Shown: positions 12,327-21,162 of the stretch, one piece after another | Layout of the letters: each line of letters begins with the position of its first letter | How positions within the stretch are numbered: position 1 is the stretch's first letter | From: Xanthomonas prunicola | GTDB lineage: Bacteria > Pseudomonadota > Gammaproteobacteria > Xanthomonadales > Xanthomonadaceae | Length of the DNA: 64,000 bases | Direction of reading: 5' to 3' | Assembly: GCF_002846205.1 (NCBI RefSeq) | Contig: NZ_PHKV01000003.1 | Location: 462,280 to 526,279 of the forward strand | Notes under the pieces: model-generated | Seen by the model: the letters and a program-made list of their open reading frames with translations, nothing else | The model's database searches: none | What the model was told of the DNA's origin: nothing | Position numbers and translations under genes: made by a program

Positions 12327-12730
12327 TGAGCGAACACAAGGTTCTGGCACGCATCCCGATCAGCGTGCGCTGGCGCGACATGGACAGCATGGGTCACGTC
12401 AACAACGCCAAGTACATTTCCTATCTGGAAGAAGCGCGCGTGCGCTGGATGCTGGGCGTGCAAGGCGTGGCGATGACCGACCGCATCGCGCCGGTGGTTG
12501 CCGCCACCAACGTCAACTACAAGCAGCCGTTGATCTGGCCGAATGACATCACCGTCGAGTTGTTCGTCGAACGCCTGGGCACCAGCAGCGTGACCATCGG
12601 CCACCGCATCTTCGACCAGAAGGACGACAGCAAGCTGTACTCCGATGGCAACGTGGTGGTGGTGTGGATCGATACGCAGACCGGCAAGAGCGCGGCGCTG
12701 CCGGATGCGGTACGCGCGGCCAGCACCTGA
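12326..12730 (+). CDS. Acyl-CoA thioesterase, 4HBT hotdog fold
   Basis: A 134-residue single hotdog-domain protein. The segment WRDMDSMGHVNNAKYISYLEEAR holds the catalytic Asp and the GHVNN pattern of the 4-hydroxybenzoyl-CoA thioesterase (YbgC/FadM) family. These enzymes hydrolyse acyl-CoA or acyl-ACP; the substrate cannot be read from sequence. Its ATG overlaps the uvrA TGA (TGATG), so it is translationally coupled to uvrA. A weak hairpin (ACGGCGG...CCGCCGT, about 12773-12799) follows and may end the transcript. Confidence 0.88.
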   Translation: MSEHKVLARIPISVRWRDMDSMGHVNNAKYISYLEEARVRWMLGVQGVAMTDRIAPVVAATNVNYKQPLIWPNDITVELFVERLGTSSVTIGHRIFDQKDDSKLYSDGNVVVVWIDTQTGKSAALPDAVRAAST

Positions 12731-12843
12731 GTGTTAGCGACCCGGCTGCCGAGGCGCCTCACGGTCAAAAACTGACGGCGGCTCTTCCGGGAACCGCCGT
12801 GTTGGTTTGCACGCTGGGGTGTTGCGCGACAGTCGGCCAACCA

Positions 12844-13314
12844 TCAAGACCCCGGCGCGCGCTTGCGTGCTTCCAACGTGGCCTTGATTTCGCGACCGTC
12901 CTGCAAGGTAAAGCTCACCGGCACCTGCGCACCCTCCTGCAGCGGCGCAGTCGCGTCCATCAACATCAGATGCAGGCCGCCCGGCGCCAGCGGCACCGAC
13001 TTGCCGGCCGGCAATGCCAGCTCCGGCACCGCACGCATGCGGTTGACACCATTGGTCTGCATGCTTTCGTGCAACGAGACATCGGCAAACACGCTGCTCT
13101 TGGCAGCAGTGATCTTCAGCGACTGCGCACAGCCGTTATGAAACTGCCCGAAACCCGCTGCCATCCCCATGCCGCCCGGCGGCGGAATGCGGATCCAGCC
13201 ATTCTTGAATTCGGGCAGGCATTGCGCCGACACGCCCGCACTTGCCACCAGCGCAAACGCCGCGAGTGCCACGCCCGCACGCCTAACCCGCCCGCTTCGA
13301 CTGCCGTCTATCAT
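12844..13314 (-). CDS. Periplasmic copper chaperone, PCuAC family
   Basis: A 156-residue exported protein with an N-terminal signal peptide (hydrophobic AGVALAAFALVASAGVSAQ, cleavage probably after VSA). The copper-binding pattern of PCuAC (DUF461) is visible: His and Met in HESM, a further Met about ten residues on, and a distal HLMLM after the PGGLH turn. The family hands Cu(I) to cytochrome oxidase assembly factors in the periplasm. It converges with the thioesterase gene and is divergent from the enoyl-CoA hydratase homologue. No SCO-type gene is adjacent in this window. Confidence 0.9.
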   Translation of the reverse strand: MIDGSRSGRVRRAGVALAAFALVASAGVSAQCLPEFKNGWIRIPPPGGMGMAAGFGQFHNGCAQSLKITAAKSSVFADVSLHESMQTNGVNRMRAVPELALPAGKSVPLAPGGLHLMLMDATAPLQEGAQVPVSFTLQDGREIKATLEARKRAPGS

Positions 13315-13337
13315 GACCCGACCTCCAGGAGCCCCGA

Positions 13338-14108
13338 ATGAGCATCCAGATCTTAGACCATGGCCGTCTTCGCGAAATCCGTCTGGCGCGTCCGCCGGTC
13401 AATGCGCTGGACAGCGCGCTGTGCCAGGCGTTGAGCGTTGCGGTGCAGCAGGCGGGCGATGAGGTCGATGGCATCGTGCTGTCGGGTAGCGAGCGGATTT
13501 TTTCCGGCGGCATGGATGTGCCGCATCTGCTGGCGCATGGCACCGACCGCGCCGCGCTACTGGCCAGTTGGACCGCGTTCTTTGGCGCCGCGCAGGCGCT
13601 GGCCAATAGCCGCGTGCCGGTGGCGGCGGCGATCGGCGGGCATGCGCCGGCCGGTGGATGTGTGCTGGCGCTGTGTTGCGACTACCGGGTGATGGCGCGC
13701 AGTGCCGACACCGCAAAACCCTATGCGATCGGCCTGAACGAAGTGCAGGTGGGCCTGGCCGCGCCGGAAGGCATCCAGCGCCTGTTGCGTCGCGTGGTCG
13801 GCGCGCACCGCGCCGAGCGCCTGCTGATCTCCGGGCAACTGCTACCGGCCGAACAAGCAGTCAAGATCGGCCTGGTGGACGAGCTGGTCGACGGCGAGCT
13901 GGTCACCGCGCGTGCGGTGGCATGGCTACAGGAGCTGCAACAGCTGCCGCGCCAGCCGATGCTGACCACGCGTACGATTGCGCGCGCGGACCTGCGCGCG
14001 GCATTGGCCCCCGAGTTGATCCAGCTGGAGCGCTTCATCGATGGCTGGTACGCGCCGGATGCGCAGACCGCGCTGCATGGCTTGGTGGCGCGCCTGCAGA
14101 AGGCCTGA
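13338..14108 (+). CDS. Enoyl-CoA hydratase/isomerase family protein
   Basis: A 256-residue crotonase-fold protein. The oxyanion-hole segments are recognisable: LSGSERIFSGGMDVPHL at about 50-66 and AAIGGHAPAGGCVLALCCDYR at about 96-116. The usual catalytic Glu positions of enoyl-CoA hydratase are not clearly conserved (the AGGCVLA segment lacks the expected Glu), so the exact reaction is uncertain. Substrates are presumably CoA thioesters. An AGGAG-like ribosome binding site (CCAGGAGCC) precedes the ATG at 13338. It is followed by tesB on the same strand, suggesting acyl-CoA metabolism. Confidence 0.88.
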   Translation: MSIQILDHGRLREIRLARPPVNALDSALCQALSVAVQQAGDEVDGIVLSGSERIFSGGMDVPHLLAHGTDRAALLASWTAFFGAAQALANSRVPVAAAIGGHAPAGGCVLALCCDYRVMARSADTAKPYAIGLNEVQVGLAAPEGIQRLLRRVVGAHRAERLLISGQLLPAEQAVKIGLVDELVDGELVTARAVAWLQELQQLPRQPMLTTRTIARADLRAALAPELIQLERFIDGWYAPDAQTALHGLVARLQKA

Positions 14109-14177
14109 GCACCGCCGTCGCGGCGCCCATTGGGCGGGCCGGTATACTCGCGATCCGTCGCATGCCAGGCCAGCCCC

Positions 14178-15083
14178 TTGTCCGCCACCGCCGAACCCGT
14201 CGTCTCCGAACTGATCAGCCTGCTGTCGCTGGAGCGTCTGGAGGACAACCTGTTTCGTGGCCAGAGCCGCGACATCGGCACCAAATACGTGTTCGGTGGG
14301 CAGGTGCTGGGCCAGGCGTTATCGGCAGCGCAGGCCACGGTCGAAAACGGCCGTCAGGCGCATTCGCTGCACGCGTATTTCCTGCGTGCCGGCAATATCG
14401 ACCACCCCATCGTCTACGACGTCGACCGCACCCGCGATGGCGGCAGTTTTTCAGTACGCCGGGTCACGGCGATCCAGCACGGCAAGGTGATTTTTTTCTG
14501 CGCAGCCTCGTTTCAGGAGCACGAAGACGGCGCCGAGCATCAGTCGGCGATGCCTGTCGTACCGCCACCGGAAGACATCGAACCGTCCGCCCCGCTGGCA
14601 CCGGAGGTGTTGAGCAAGCTGCCGGCCAAGGTGCAGCGCTGGCTGTCGCGCGGCGGCCCGTTCGAGTTTCGCCATGTGTTCCCGCGCGACGAACTCAAAC
14701 CGCCCAAGCGCCCGCCGTTCCAGCAGATGTGGCTGCGCTTGAGCAATCCCATCGGCGACGATGTGGGCCTGCATCGAGCGCTGCTCGCGTATGCCTCCGA
14801 TTTCCAGTTGCTGGGCACATCAACATTCCCGCACGGCATCAGCTATTACACGCCGAACGTGCAGATGGCCTCGCTCGATCACGCGCTGTGGTTCCACCGC
14901 CCCTTCCGCACCGACGACTGGCTGTTGTACTCACTCGATAGCCCCACCGCGCAAGGCGCGCGCGGCCTGGCGCGCGGGCAGTTCTTCACCCGCGACGGCG
15001 TGCTGGTGGCCAGCACCACGCAGGAAGGATTGATCCGGGTAGTGCCCGACGGCAGTACGATTGCCGTACCGGCCAAGGAGTAG
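14178..15083 (+). CDS. tesB: Acyl-CoA thioesterase II
   Basis: A double-hotdog thioesterase of about 301 residues that hydrolyses medium- and long-chain acyl-CoAs. Family features include the N-terminal LERLEDNLFRGQS and FGGQVLGQAL segments, HSLHAYFLRAG, and the C-terminal SLDHALWFHRPFRTDDWLLY with the catalytic Asp of the second hotdog. The start is set at TTG 14178 (MSATAEPVVSELISLL), which matches the family N-terminus. An in-frame ATG at 14130 would add 16 residues lying in the intergenic region. It lies 69 bases after the crotonase-like gene. Confidence 0.93.
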   Translation: MSATAEPVVSELISLLSLERLEDNLFRGQSRDIGTKYVFGGQVLGQALSAAQATVENGRQAHSLHAYFLRAGNIDHPIVYDVDRTRDGGSFSVRRVTAIQHGKVIFFCAASFQEHEDGAEHQSAMPVVPPPEDIEPSAPLAPEVLSKLPAKVQRWLSRGGPFEFRHVFPRDELKPPKRPPFQQMWLRLSNPIGDDVGLHRALLAYASDFQLLGTSTFPHGISYYTPNVQMASLDHALWFHRPFRTDDWLLYSLDSPTAQGARGLARGQFFTRDGVLVASTTQEGLIRVVPDGSTIAVPAKE

Positions 15084-15309
15084 GCCTCCACGCGCGACAG
15101 AGCCGCGCGCTGTTTGATTGCCAGTTTGCACGCGGGCCGTGCGGAAGGCAGCCTAGCACTCTCCCAGCGCGCCACAGGCGCCGCAAGCTGGCATCCTTGC
15201 CCGCCCTGGGTACGCGGTCACCTGACTGCACCACCCGCATCCTGATGTTCCATCTTGAACCGGCGCCGCAGCGGCGCCATCTGTTCCGGACCCAACGGCG
15301 TTTTCCACC

Positions 15310-15813
15310 ATGCGCAAGATCTTCAGCAGTCAACGTATCGAAACCGCCGAAGGCGTGGCCAATCTCTTGCGCGATGCGGGCATCGAGATCCGCCTCAGCA
15401 ATGGCCGCTCTTACCAGAGCAAGCGCGGCGGCCAGTTCAGCTACCTGGAACAGAGCAATGCCCAGGCGCAGCCCACCGTCTGGATCGTGCATGCCAATGA
15501 CCAGCCACGTGCGCGCGAACTGCTGCGTGACGCCCGCCTGCTGGACACCACCCGCCGCGACCTGCCGAATGTGGAATACACCTTCCGCGAAGGCGAGAAC
15601 GGCTCCAGCTCCAGCGCGCGTAGCTGGGCCTGGCGCATCCGCCTGGTGCTACTGCTGGTCATCGGCGCCATCGCCATGGTGGTGGTGATGCGCCATCGCA
15701 GCGCACCAGCACCAGCGGCACAACCGGCATCGCAGCAGGCGCCAACCCAAGATGCCGCCCAACCGGCAGCAGACGACGAGGAAATGCGCGTGCGGATCCA
15801 GCCGGCGCACTGA
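15310..15813 (+). CDS. DUF2007-like membrane-anchored protein
   Basis: A 167-residue protein. Residues 1-85 (MRKIFSSQRIETAEGVANLLRDAGIE and following) resemble the small DUF2007 'putative signal transducing' fold. One transmembrane segment (RLVLLLVIGAIAMVVVM, about 113-130) follows, then a low-complexity Ala/Pro/Gln tail ending in acidic residues. No signal peptide is present, so the N-terminal domain is probably cytoplasmic with the short tail outside. Function is unknown. It stands alone between tesB and the sigma factor gene; the 226-base gap before it shows nothing recognisable. Confidence 0.7.
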   Translation: MRKIFSSQRIETAEGVANLLRDAGIEIRLSNGRSYQSKRGGQFSYLEQSNAQAQPTVWIVHANDQPRARELLRDARLLDTTRRDLPNVEYTFREGENGSSSSARSWAWRIRLVLLLVIGAIAMVVVMRHRSAPAPAAQPASQQAPTQDAAQPAADDEEMRVRIQPAH

Positions 15814-15925
15814 GCACTGCGCGCCCGCGCGGCCAGCCGGTGGCGCGACGGGTACCATCCTCATCATCGCGGTCACATCCATTGCCAGCAGGCGTCATGC
15901 TGGCGACAGGACACCGATTGCACCG

Positions 15926-17119
15926 ATGAACGCCGACACGCTGGATCTGATGTTGCAACGCGAATTGCCCAATGCCGCGGCTGGCTGCCAGCAGGCCTAT
16001 GGGCGCATCGTGCTTGCCTGCCAGAACACGGTGACCGCGATCGCCCTGGCGATCACCCGCGACCTCGCGGCCAGCGAAGACATTGCCCAGGAGGCCTTCC
16101 TGCGTGCCTGGCAGCGGCTGGCGCAGCTGCATCAGCCGGCAAGCTTTCTGCCCTGGCTTCGGCAGATCACCCGCAACCTGGCGCGCGACTGGCTACGCGC
16201 CAACCGCCATCGCGCGCTCAACGGCGAGGCGGCCGAGTTGGCCATCGCGATGGCCGCCGACCCGGCACCCTCGCCCGCTGACCAACTGTTGCAGGTGGAA
16301 GAAGAGATCGCCGCGCTCGACATCATTTCTGCATTGCCTGAAGAAAGCCGCGAAACGCTGCTGCTGTATTACCGCGAAGGCCAGAGCTCGCAACAGGTTG
16401 CCTCGCTCCTTGGACTCAGCGATGCAGCGGTGCGCAAGCGCCTGTCGCGCGCACGTGCCAGCGTACGCAGCGAGCTGCTGCGCCGGTTCGGCGACTTCGC
16501 GCGTGGCAGCGCCCCCAGCGTGGCGTTCGCAAGCGCAGTGAGCTCGGCCACCCTGTTGGGCGCGCCGGGAAAGGCAAGCGCGGCGATTGTGCTGACGGGG
16601 ATGGGCAGCGCGGGCAAGTTGGGCGCGAGCGGGTTGACCGGCTCGGCGCTTGGCGGGGGCGGCGCTGCTGGTGCGCTCAGCATCTGGCTCGGCATGCCGG
16701 CACTGTTCGCTGCGTGCGCGGTGCTGGTTGCCGGGATCGGCACGTACTGGTCGTACTGGTATCTGCTGCGCTTCGCACAGACAGCCAGCGAGGCAGCGGC
16801 GATCCGTCGTTTCATGCACATCACCACGCTGACCTCGGTGCTGGTGTGCGGCAGCACGCTGCTGCTGAAACACCTGCAGGCGGGCGCGTGGGCATCGGTT
16901 CTGACGCTGTGCGCGGGCATGGCGGTGCTCAACTATCAATCCCTGCGCATCCTGCCACGCGTCATGCGCCCCATGCTCGAACGCGATGCGCGCAGACGCG
17001 GCGCCACCCGGGCACCGCTGCTGTACCGCTGCATGTTCAGTCCGGGCGCGATGGTGGTGAGCACGGCGGCTGTCATTGTGCCGATCGTGCAGCACTACCT
17101 GCGCTTGGGGATGTTTTGA
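15926..17119 (+). CDS. ECF sigma factor with C-terminal membrane domain
   Basis: A 397-residue protein. Residues 1-190 form an extracytoplasmic-function sigma-70: region 2 (LAASEDIAQEAFLRAWQRL, then FLPWLRQITRNLARDWLR) and region 4 helix-turn-helix (QSSQQVASLLGLSDAAVRKRLSRAR). Residues after about 200 are Gly/Ala-rich and then contain four hydrophobic segments (about 248-280, 290-312, 315-333, 370-390). The sigma factor therefore seems tethered to the inner membrane. No separate anti-sigma gene is adjacent, and the membrane part may take that role (inference). The start ATG at 15926 is chosen because the preceding in-frame codons to 15752 have no similarity. Confidence 0.88.
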   Translation: MNADTLDLMLQRELPNAAAGCQQAYGRIVLACQNTVTAIALAITRDLAASEDIAQEAFLRAWQRLAQLHQPASFLPWLRQITRNLARDWLRANRHRALNGEAAELAIAMAADPAPSPADQLLQVEEEIAALDIISALPEESRETLLLYYREGQSSQQVASLLGLSDAAVRKRLSRARASVRSELLRRFGDFARGSAPSVAFASAVSSATLLGAPGKASAAIVLTGMGSAGKLGASGLTGSALGGGGAAGALSIWLGMPALFAACAVLVAGIGTYWSYWYLLRFAQTASEAAAIRRFMHITTLTSVLVCGSTLLLKHLQAGAWASVLTLCAGMAVLNYQSLRILPRVMRPMLERDARRRGATRAPLLYRCMFSPGAMVVSTAAVIVPIVQHYLRLGMF

Positions 17120-17422
17120 TCCGGGGTGACCTCACCGCTGCACCGGCAGTTGCCAGCTTCCGAGACGAGCGCATGCGACTGCGGATCCACCCGCGCTGAC
17201 GGCAGCACCCGCTGCGTACGCAGGCGTGGCGACATGGTCATCGACCGCGCGTACTGGGGCACGCTCCGACGCGGCCTGCCTGCACGCACGCAATGGTGAA
17301 CGCTGCGGGCAGCAACGTCGCACGATCCGAAGTGATGCGTTGGTATCCGACTTCAGCAGCCATCGGGTAGCGGCCACACTGCTATAAGCAGGAAGAATTC
17401 AACAAGACCCCGGAGTAATCAA
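17120..17422. other. Intergenic region without a gene
   Basis: About 300 bases separate the sigma factor from the next secreted-protein gene. No coding similarity was recognised. A TATAAG hexamer at 17383-17388, 34 bases before the downstream ATG, could be a -10 element, but no convincing -35 is visible. Confidence 0.4.
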
Positions 17423-17908
17423 GTGAAGGCAAGTCTCTTCACCAGTCTGCTGATGATGGCCAGCATGAGCGCGCATGCAGACGGACTGACTACATCTCCC
17501 GATGGCAGGACCCTGTCGGTGAGTTTCGGAGCACCGACCTTCAAGCAGGTGCTTCACTACAACAAGATGTACGACAAGAAACCGTTCCCCGATGCAGAAA
17601 TCTATTATTTCAGCAACGGCACGTACAAGATCATTTCCCAAGGGGAAAACCATTACGGCGTCTATGTCATGCAGGGAGGGTTCGACGACCAGACCTACAC
17701 GATCCGCTTCATCTCCCTGCCCTCGGAAGACTGGGGCAACAAGACCGCGTTCCATCAGCTGACCTTCGTGCGCGGCGACAAGCAGAATGTCTTTATCCAG
17801 AACGCCATCGTCGACACCGGCGAAGCGATCGCACAGCAGAACGGAACCTACACGCTGGAGAAAAACACCGTCTCCAATCCGGTGCCCACGTCCTGGAAGC
17901 ACGACTGA
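17423..17908 (+). CDS. Secreted protein of unknown function
   Basis: A 161-residue protein with a clear signal peptide (MKASLFTSLLMMASMSAHA, cleavage before DGL), so it is exported. The mature part is rich in aromatic residues and Asn/Gln (FPDAEIYYFSNGTYKIISQG, YGVYVMQGGFDDQTY), suggesting a beta-rich fold. No catalytic or metal-binding motif was recognised. A GGAG ribosome binding site lies about 8 bases before the ATG. The gene is monocistronic, ending before a hairpin at 17953-17979. Its lower GC than its neighbours may indicate transfer. Confidence 0.7.
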   Translation: MKASLFTSLLMMASMSAHADGLTTSPDGRTLSVSFGAPTFKQVLHYNKMYDKKPFPDAEIYYFSNGTYKIISQGENHYGVYVMQGGFDDQTYTIRFISLPSEDWGNKTAFHQLTFVRGDKQNVFIQNAIVDTGEAIAQQNGTYTLEKNTVSNPVPTSWKHD

Positions 17909-17952
17909 GCGTTGCACCAGCGCCCAGCGCCCAGCGCCCGGCCCAAACGCAA

Positions 17953-17979
17953 GCGCCCTCCCGCCAGGCGAGAGGGCGC
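17953..17979. terminator. Hairpin between convergent genes
   Basis: GCGCCCTC and GAGGGCGC pair across an 11-base loop in the gap between two convergent genes (ends 17908 and 18083). No T-run follows, so intrinsic termination is uncertain. Confidence 0.45.
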
Positions 17980-18082
17980 GGTCGATCGGCGCCTTGTTAC
18001 CTACTGCAGACAGCTGGGTGAACTCACTGATCACCCGAACGGCGCTCGCCGGTGAACCACGAGCGCCGCGATGAGCGGGTCC

Positions 18083-18664
18083 TTAGCGTTTGGTCGCAGG
18101 TGCGGTGGCTGGCGCCGGCTTGCCATGGTCGCCGCGCCCCTCCATCCCGCCCGCTCCGTGCCCGCCACGCCACTTGGACGCAGCATCGAACTCGGCCTTG
18201 CTCAGCTTGCCGTCCTTGTCGGTGTCGGCCTTGACGAACCATGCATCGCGATGCTGCTGCATGCGCAGCTCGCGGTCGGCACGGTCAATGAAGCCATCCT
18301 TGTTGAGATCCATCTGGTCGAAACGCGCGGCGAACTTCGGGTCAGCCTTGGCTTCTTCGCGGCTGATGCGGCCGTCCTTGTTGGCATCGAGCTTGGCCAT
18401 CCATTCGCCACGCCCGCCACGACGATGATGCGGTCGCTCCTCGCGCGACAGTTTGCCGTCCTTGTTGGTGTCCAGCGTGTCGAACTGCGCGGCCAGGGCC
18501 GGATCGGCAGCCGCTTCGCTGCGGTCGATCACGCCATCGCCGTTCTTGTCGAGCTTGGCAGGACGCGGCGCATCGCCGGAAGCCGGCACGGTGGCGGCGA
18601 ACGCGGCGCCGGTGGACAGCGCGGCCAGCACGGCCAGGGCGAGGAAAGGTTTGCGTGACGTCAT
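18083..18664 (-). CDS. Exported protein with five EF-hand calcium-binding loops
   Basis: A 193-residue protein with a signal peptide ([23 protein letters not shown]). Five DxNxDG-type loops follow: [48 protein letters not shown] and [12 protein letters not shown], about 25-35 residues apart. Each has acidic residues at positions 1, 3, 5 and 12 or a close substitute, so calcium binding in the periplasm or outside is likely. The C-terminus is a Gly/His/Lys-rich tail. The ATG at 18664 is preferred, since the ORF extends to 19192 only as antisense to bpt. It is convergent with the secreted protein gene. A role in calcium sensing or envelope binding is inference. Confidence 0.88.
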   Translation of the reverse strand: MTSRKPFLALAVLAALSTGAAFAATVPASGDAPRPAKLDKNGDGVIDRSEAAADPALAAQFDTLDTNKDGKLSREERPHHRRGGRGEWMAKLDANKDGRISREEAKADPKFAARFDQMDLNKDGFIDRADRELRMQQHRDAWFVKADTDKDGKLSKAEFDAASKWRGGHGAGGMEGRGDHGKPAPATAPATKR

Positions 18665-18862
18665 GAGACACTCCTGAGAGATAAGAACCACCGCGGCACC
18701 TGCATGGGCCGCATCGCATGGGTGGCGCGCGCGGATCATCCGTGCGCTGCCACCAACACCCACATCAACGAGCCACCGATGCGCGCGTTGACGTGCGGGC
18801 CGGGCGTATTCATCCGGCGGACAGTCGCCGCTGCTGCGACGCGCAGGCGCTATCCTTCGGCC

Positions 18863-19618
18863 ATGGCCATCCATGCCGACACCCACGACGACCTGCGCCT
18901 GTTCCAGACCGGCGAGCATGCCTGTGGCTATTGGTCCGACCGGCAAGCGCGCGATCTGGTGCTGGATCCGCACGACCCGCGCCTGGGCGCGATGTATCCG
19001 CAAGCGCTGGCATGGGGCTTCCGTCGCTCCGGCGATCTGGTCTACCGGCCGCACTGCGAACGGTGCCGCGCGTGTGTACCGGTACGCATCGCAGTGGATG
19101 CGTTTGTTCCCGACCGCAGCCAACGCCGTTGCCTGGCGCGCAACCAGGATCTGGTCGTACGCGTGGTGGCCGCCGAGCGCACCGACGAACAACTCGCGCT
19201 ATATCGCCACTACCTCAAGCACCGGCACCCCGGCGGCGGCATGGACGAGCATGGCGCCACCGAATTCGACCAGTTCCTGATCGGCGGTTGGTCGCACGGG
19301 CGCTTTCTGGAGATCCGCGAACCGGCCACGGCGCACCTGCCCGGCCGGCTGCTGGCGGTTGCAGTGACCGATGTCACCGAGCATGCGCTGTCGGCGGTGT
19401 ACACGTTTTACGCGCCCGAGGCGGCAGCGCGCAGCCTGGGCACGTTCGCGATCCTGCAGCAGATCCAGTGGGCGCAGCGCGAGCGACGCGCGCATGTCTA
19501 TCTGGGGTACTGGATCGATGGCCACGCGAAGATGAACTACAAGCGCCGCTTCAGTGCGCTGGAAGCCTATGATGGCCGCCACTGGCGCGGCTTGCCCGGC
19601 CACACATCGGGCGATTGA
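18863..19618 (+). CDS. bpt: Aspartate/glutamate leucyltransferase (bacterial protein transferase)
   Basis: A 251-residue aminoacyl-tRNA-protein transferase related to eukaryotic Ate1. Bpt attaches Leu to N-terminal Asp or Glu of proteins, marking them for ClpAP degradation through ClpS. N-terminal Cys in [14 protein letters not shown] and the pair in [12 protein letters not shown] match the family; the GNAT-like C-terminal half has YTFYAPE and [15 protein letters not shown]. Start 18863 ([17 protein letters not shown]) matches typical Bpt; upstream in-frame codons to 18704 lack similarity. It is followed 52 bases later by the EEP-fold lipoprotein gene on the same strand. Confidence 0.94.
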   Translation: MAIHADTHDDLRLFQTGEHACGYWSDRQARDLVLDPHDPRLGAMYPQALAWGFRRSGDLVYRPHCERCRACVPVRIAVDAFVPDRSQRRCLARNQDLVVRVVAAERTDEQLALYRHYLKHRHPGGGMDEHGATEFDQFLIGGWSHGRFLEIREPATAHLPGRLLAVAVTDVTEHALSAVYTFYAPEAAARSLGTFAILQQIQWAQRERRAHVYLGYWIDGHAKMNYKRRFSALEAYDGRHWRGLPGHTSGD

Positions 19619-19670
19619 ACCGCCGGATTGCGACATCGGCGTGTCGCATCCCGCATGCGAGAATCCAGCG

Positions 19671-20903
19671 ATGACCAAACCTCTCCTGCTGCTCGCGCTG
19701 ACCGCCTTGTGCGCGGCCTGCGCCCACCGCGCACCGTCGCCCAAGATGCCCACCGACACCCTCGCCGCCAGGCCCGCAGCGGCAACGCTGCGCATCGCCA
19801 CCTACAACACCTCGCTGTATTCGGACCAGGCCGGTGGCCTGATCCGTGAGCTGCAGGGCGATAGCGCGCATGCGCGCAAGATCGCTGCGGTACTGCAGCG
19901 CGTGCGTCCGGATCTGGTGCTGCTCAACGAGTTCGACTTCGACCCGGAACACCGCGCTGCCGATCTGTTCCAGCAACGCTATCTGCAGGTTGCCCAGCAG
20001 GGCGGTGGCGAGGCGTTGCGTTATCCGTATCGCTATCTGGCACCGGTCAATACCGGCGTGCCGAGCGGTCTGGATCTGGACAACAACGGCAGCATCGGCG
20101 GCGAAGGGCGCGCGCGTGGCAACGATGCCTGGGGCTATGGGTTGCACCCCGGCCAGTACGGCATGCTGGTGTTGTCGCGCTACCCAATCGACGAGCAGGC
20201 AGTGCGTAGTTTCCAGCTGCTGAAGTGGAGCGCGCTGCCCGGTGCAGTGCGACCGATCGACCCAGCCAGCAAGACGTCGTACTACAGCGATGCCATCTGG
20301 GCACAGCTACGGCTTTCGTCCAAATCGCATTGGGATGTCCCGGTGCGCACGCCGATGGGTGTGGTGCATGCACTGGTGTCGCACCCCACCCCGCCGGTGT
20401 TCGACGGTGCCGAGAAACGCAACGCCGCGCGCAACCACGACGAACTGCAACTGTGGCGCGCGTATCTGGACAACGCACCCGAGAGCCAACGCTGGCTCTG
20501 CGACGACAAGGGTGGCTGCGGTGGCCTGTCCGCCGATGCACGCTTCGTCATCCTGGGCGATCTCAACAACGACCCGGTCGATGGCGCCGGCCGCCATGCG
20601 GCGATCCGCGCCTTGATCAAGCACCCGCGCGTCCTTCAATACCCCACCCCGCGCAGCGATGGCGGCGCGGAGAAAACCGCCGAATACGCCGCGCTGGGCA
20701 TCGCCCACAGCGGCGACCCGCATCAGGTGACCGGCGACTTCGGCCCGCAAGCCGGCACCATGCGCCTGGACTACGTGTTGCCGTCACGCCAATTCACCCT
20801 GATCGGCAGCGGCATCTTCTGGCCGGCCAGCAGCGCGCCGGACGCGGCAGTCGCCGATGGCAGCGACCATCATGCGGTGTGGGTGGATGTGGCTGGCAAC
20901 TAA
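19671..20903 (+). CDS. Endonuclease/exonuclease/phosphatase-fold lipoprotein
   Basis: A 410-residue protein with a lipoprotein signal (LLLLALTALCAAC, probable lipidated Cys at 18), then an EEP-superfamily hydrolase domain. Motifs seen are RIATYNTSLYS, VLLNEFDFD with the metal-binding Glu, LGDLNNDP and the C-terminal GSDHHAVWVDV with Asp-His. These are the metal and phosphate residues of DNase I/phosphodiesterase-like enzymes. The target bond (nucleic acid, phospholipid or other phosphoester) cannot be told. Localisation is probably outer-membrane inner leaflet, facing the periplasm. It follows bpt by 52 bases; the next 259 bases hold no gene. Confidence 0.85.
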   Translation: MTKPLLLLALTALCAACAHRAPSPKMPTDTLAARPAAATLRIATYNTSLYSDQAGGLIRELQGDSAHARKIAAVLQRVRPDLVLLNEFDFDPEHRAADLFQQRYLQVAQQGGGEALRYPYRYLAPVNTGVPSGLDLDNNGSIGGEGRARGNDAWGYGLHPGQYGMLVLSRYPIDEQAVRSFQLLKWSALPGAVRPIDPASKTSYYSDAIWAQLRLSSKSHWDVPVRTPMGVVHALVSHPTPPVFDGAEKRNAARNHDELQLWRAYLDNAPESQRWLCDDKGGCGGLSADARFVILGDLNNDPVDGAGRHAAIRALIKHPRVLQYPTPRSDGGAEKTAEYAALGIAHSGDPHQVTGDFGPQAGTMRLDYVLPSRQFTLIGSGIFWPASSAPDAAVADGSDHHAVWVDVAGN

Positions 20904-21162
20904 GAAAGCGTGCCGAGCCTCCGCGATGTCGTGCTCGGGGCCTAGCGTCGACGGCTGCATATAAGAGTAAGGCTATACGCAAGAAGGGAAAGATTTAACC
21001 AACACACGCATCCTAACGCCATGTCAGAGGCGCAGATAACTTCCGGAAGTACCCGAGGCAGTGATTGACAAGGTTCGCGAGGACCACCCGAAAAATTTGG
21101 GTGGTCCGGATTCAGACGGCAGGCTTACACTTCCTCGCAGACAGGTATCGCAAGGAAGTTAA

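Noticed and set aside
9912..12350. 812-residue ORF antisense to uvrA
   Set aside because: A shadow of uvrA, with no recognisable domain; uvrA on the + strand has all its motifs.
13338..15083. Complete fatty acid beta-oxidation operon
   Set aside because: Only a crotonase-fold protein and TesB are present; no dehydrogenase or thiolase is adjacent.
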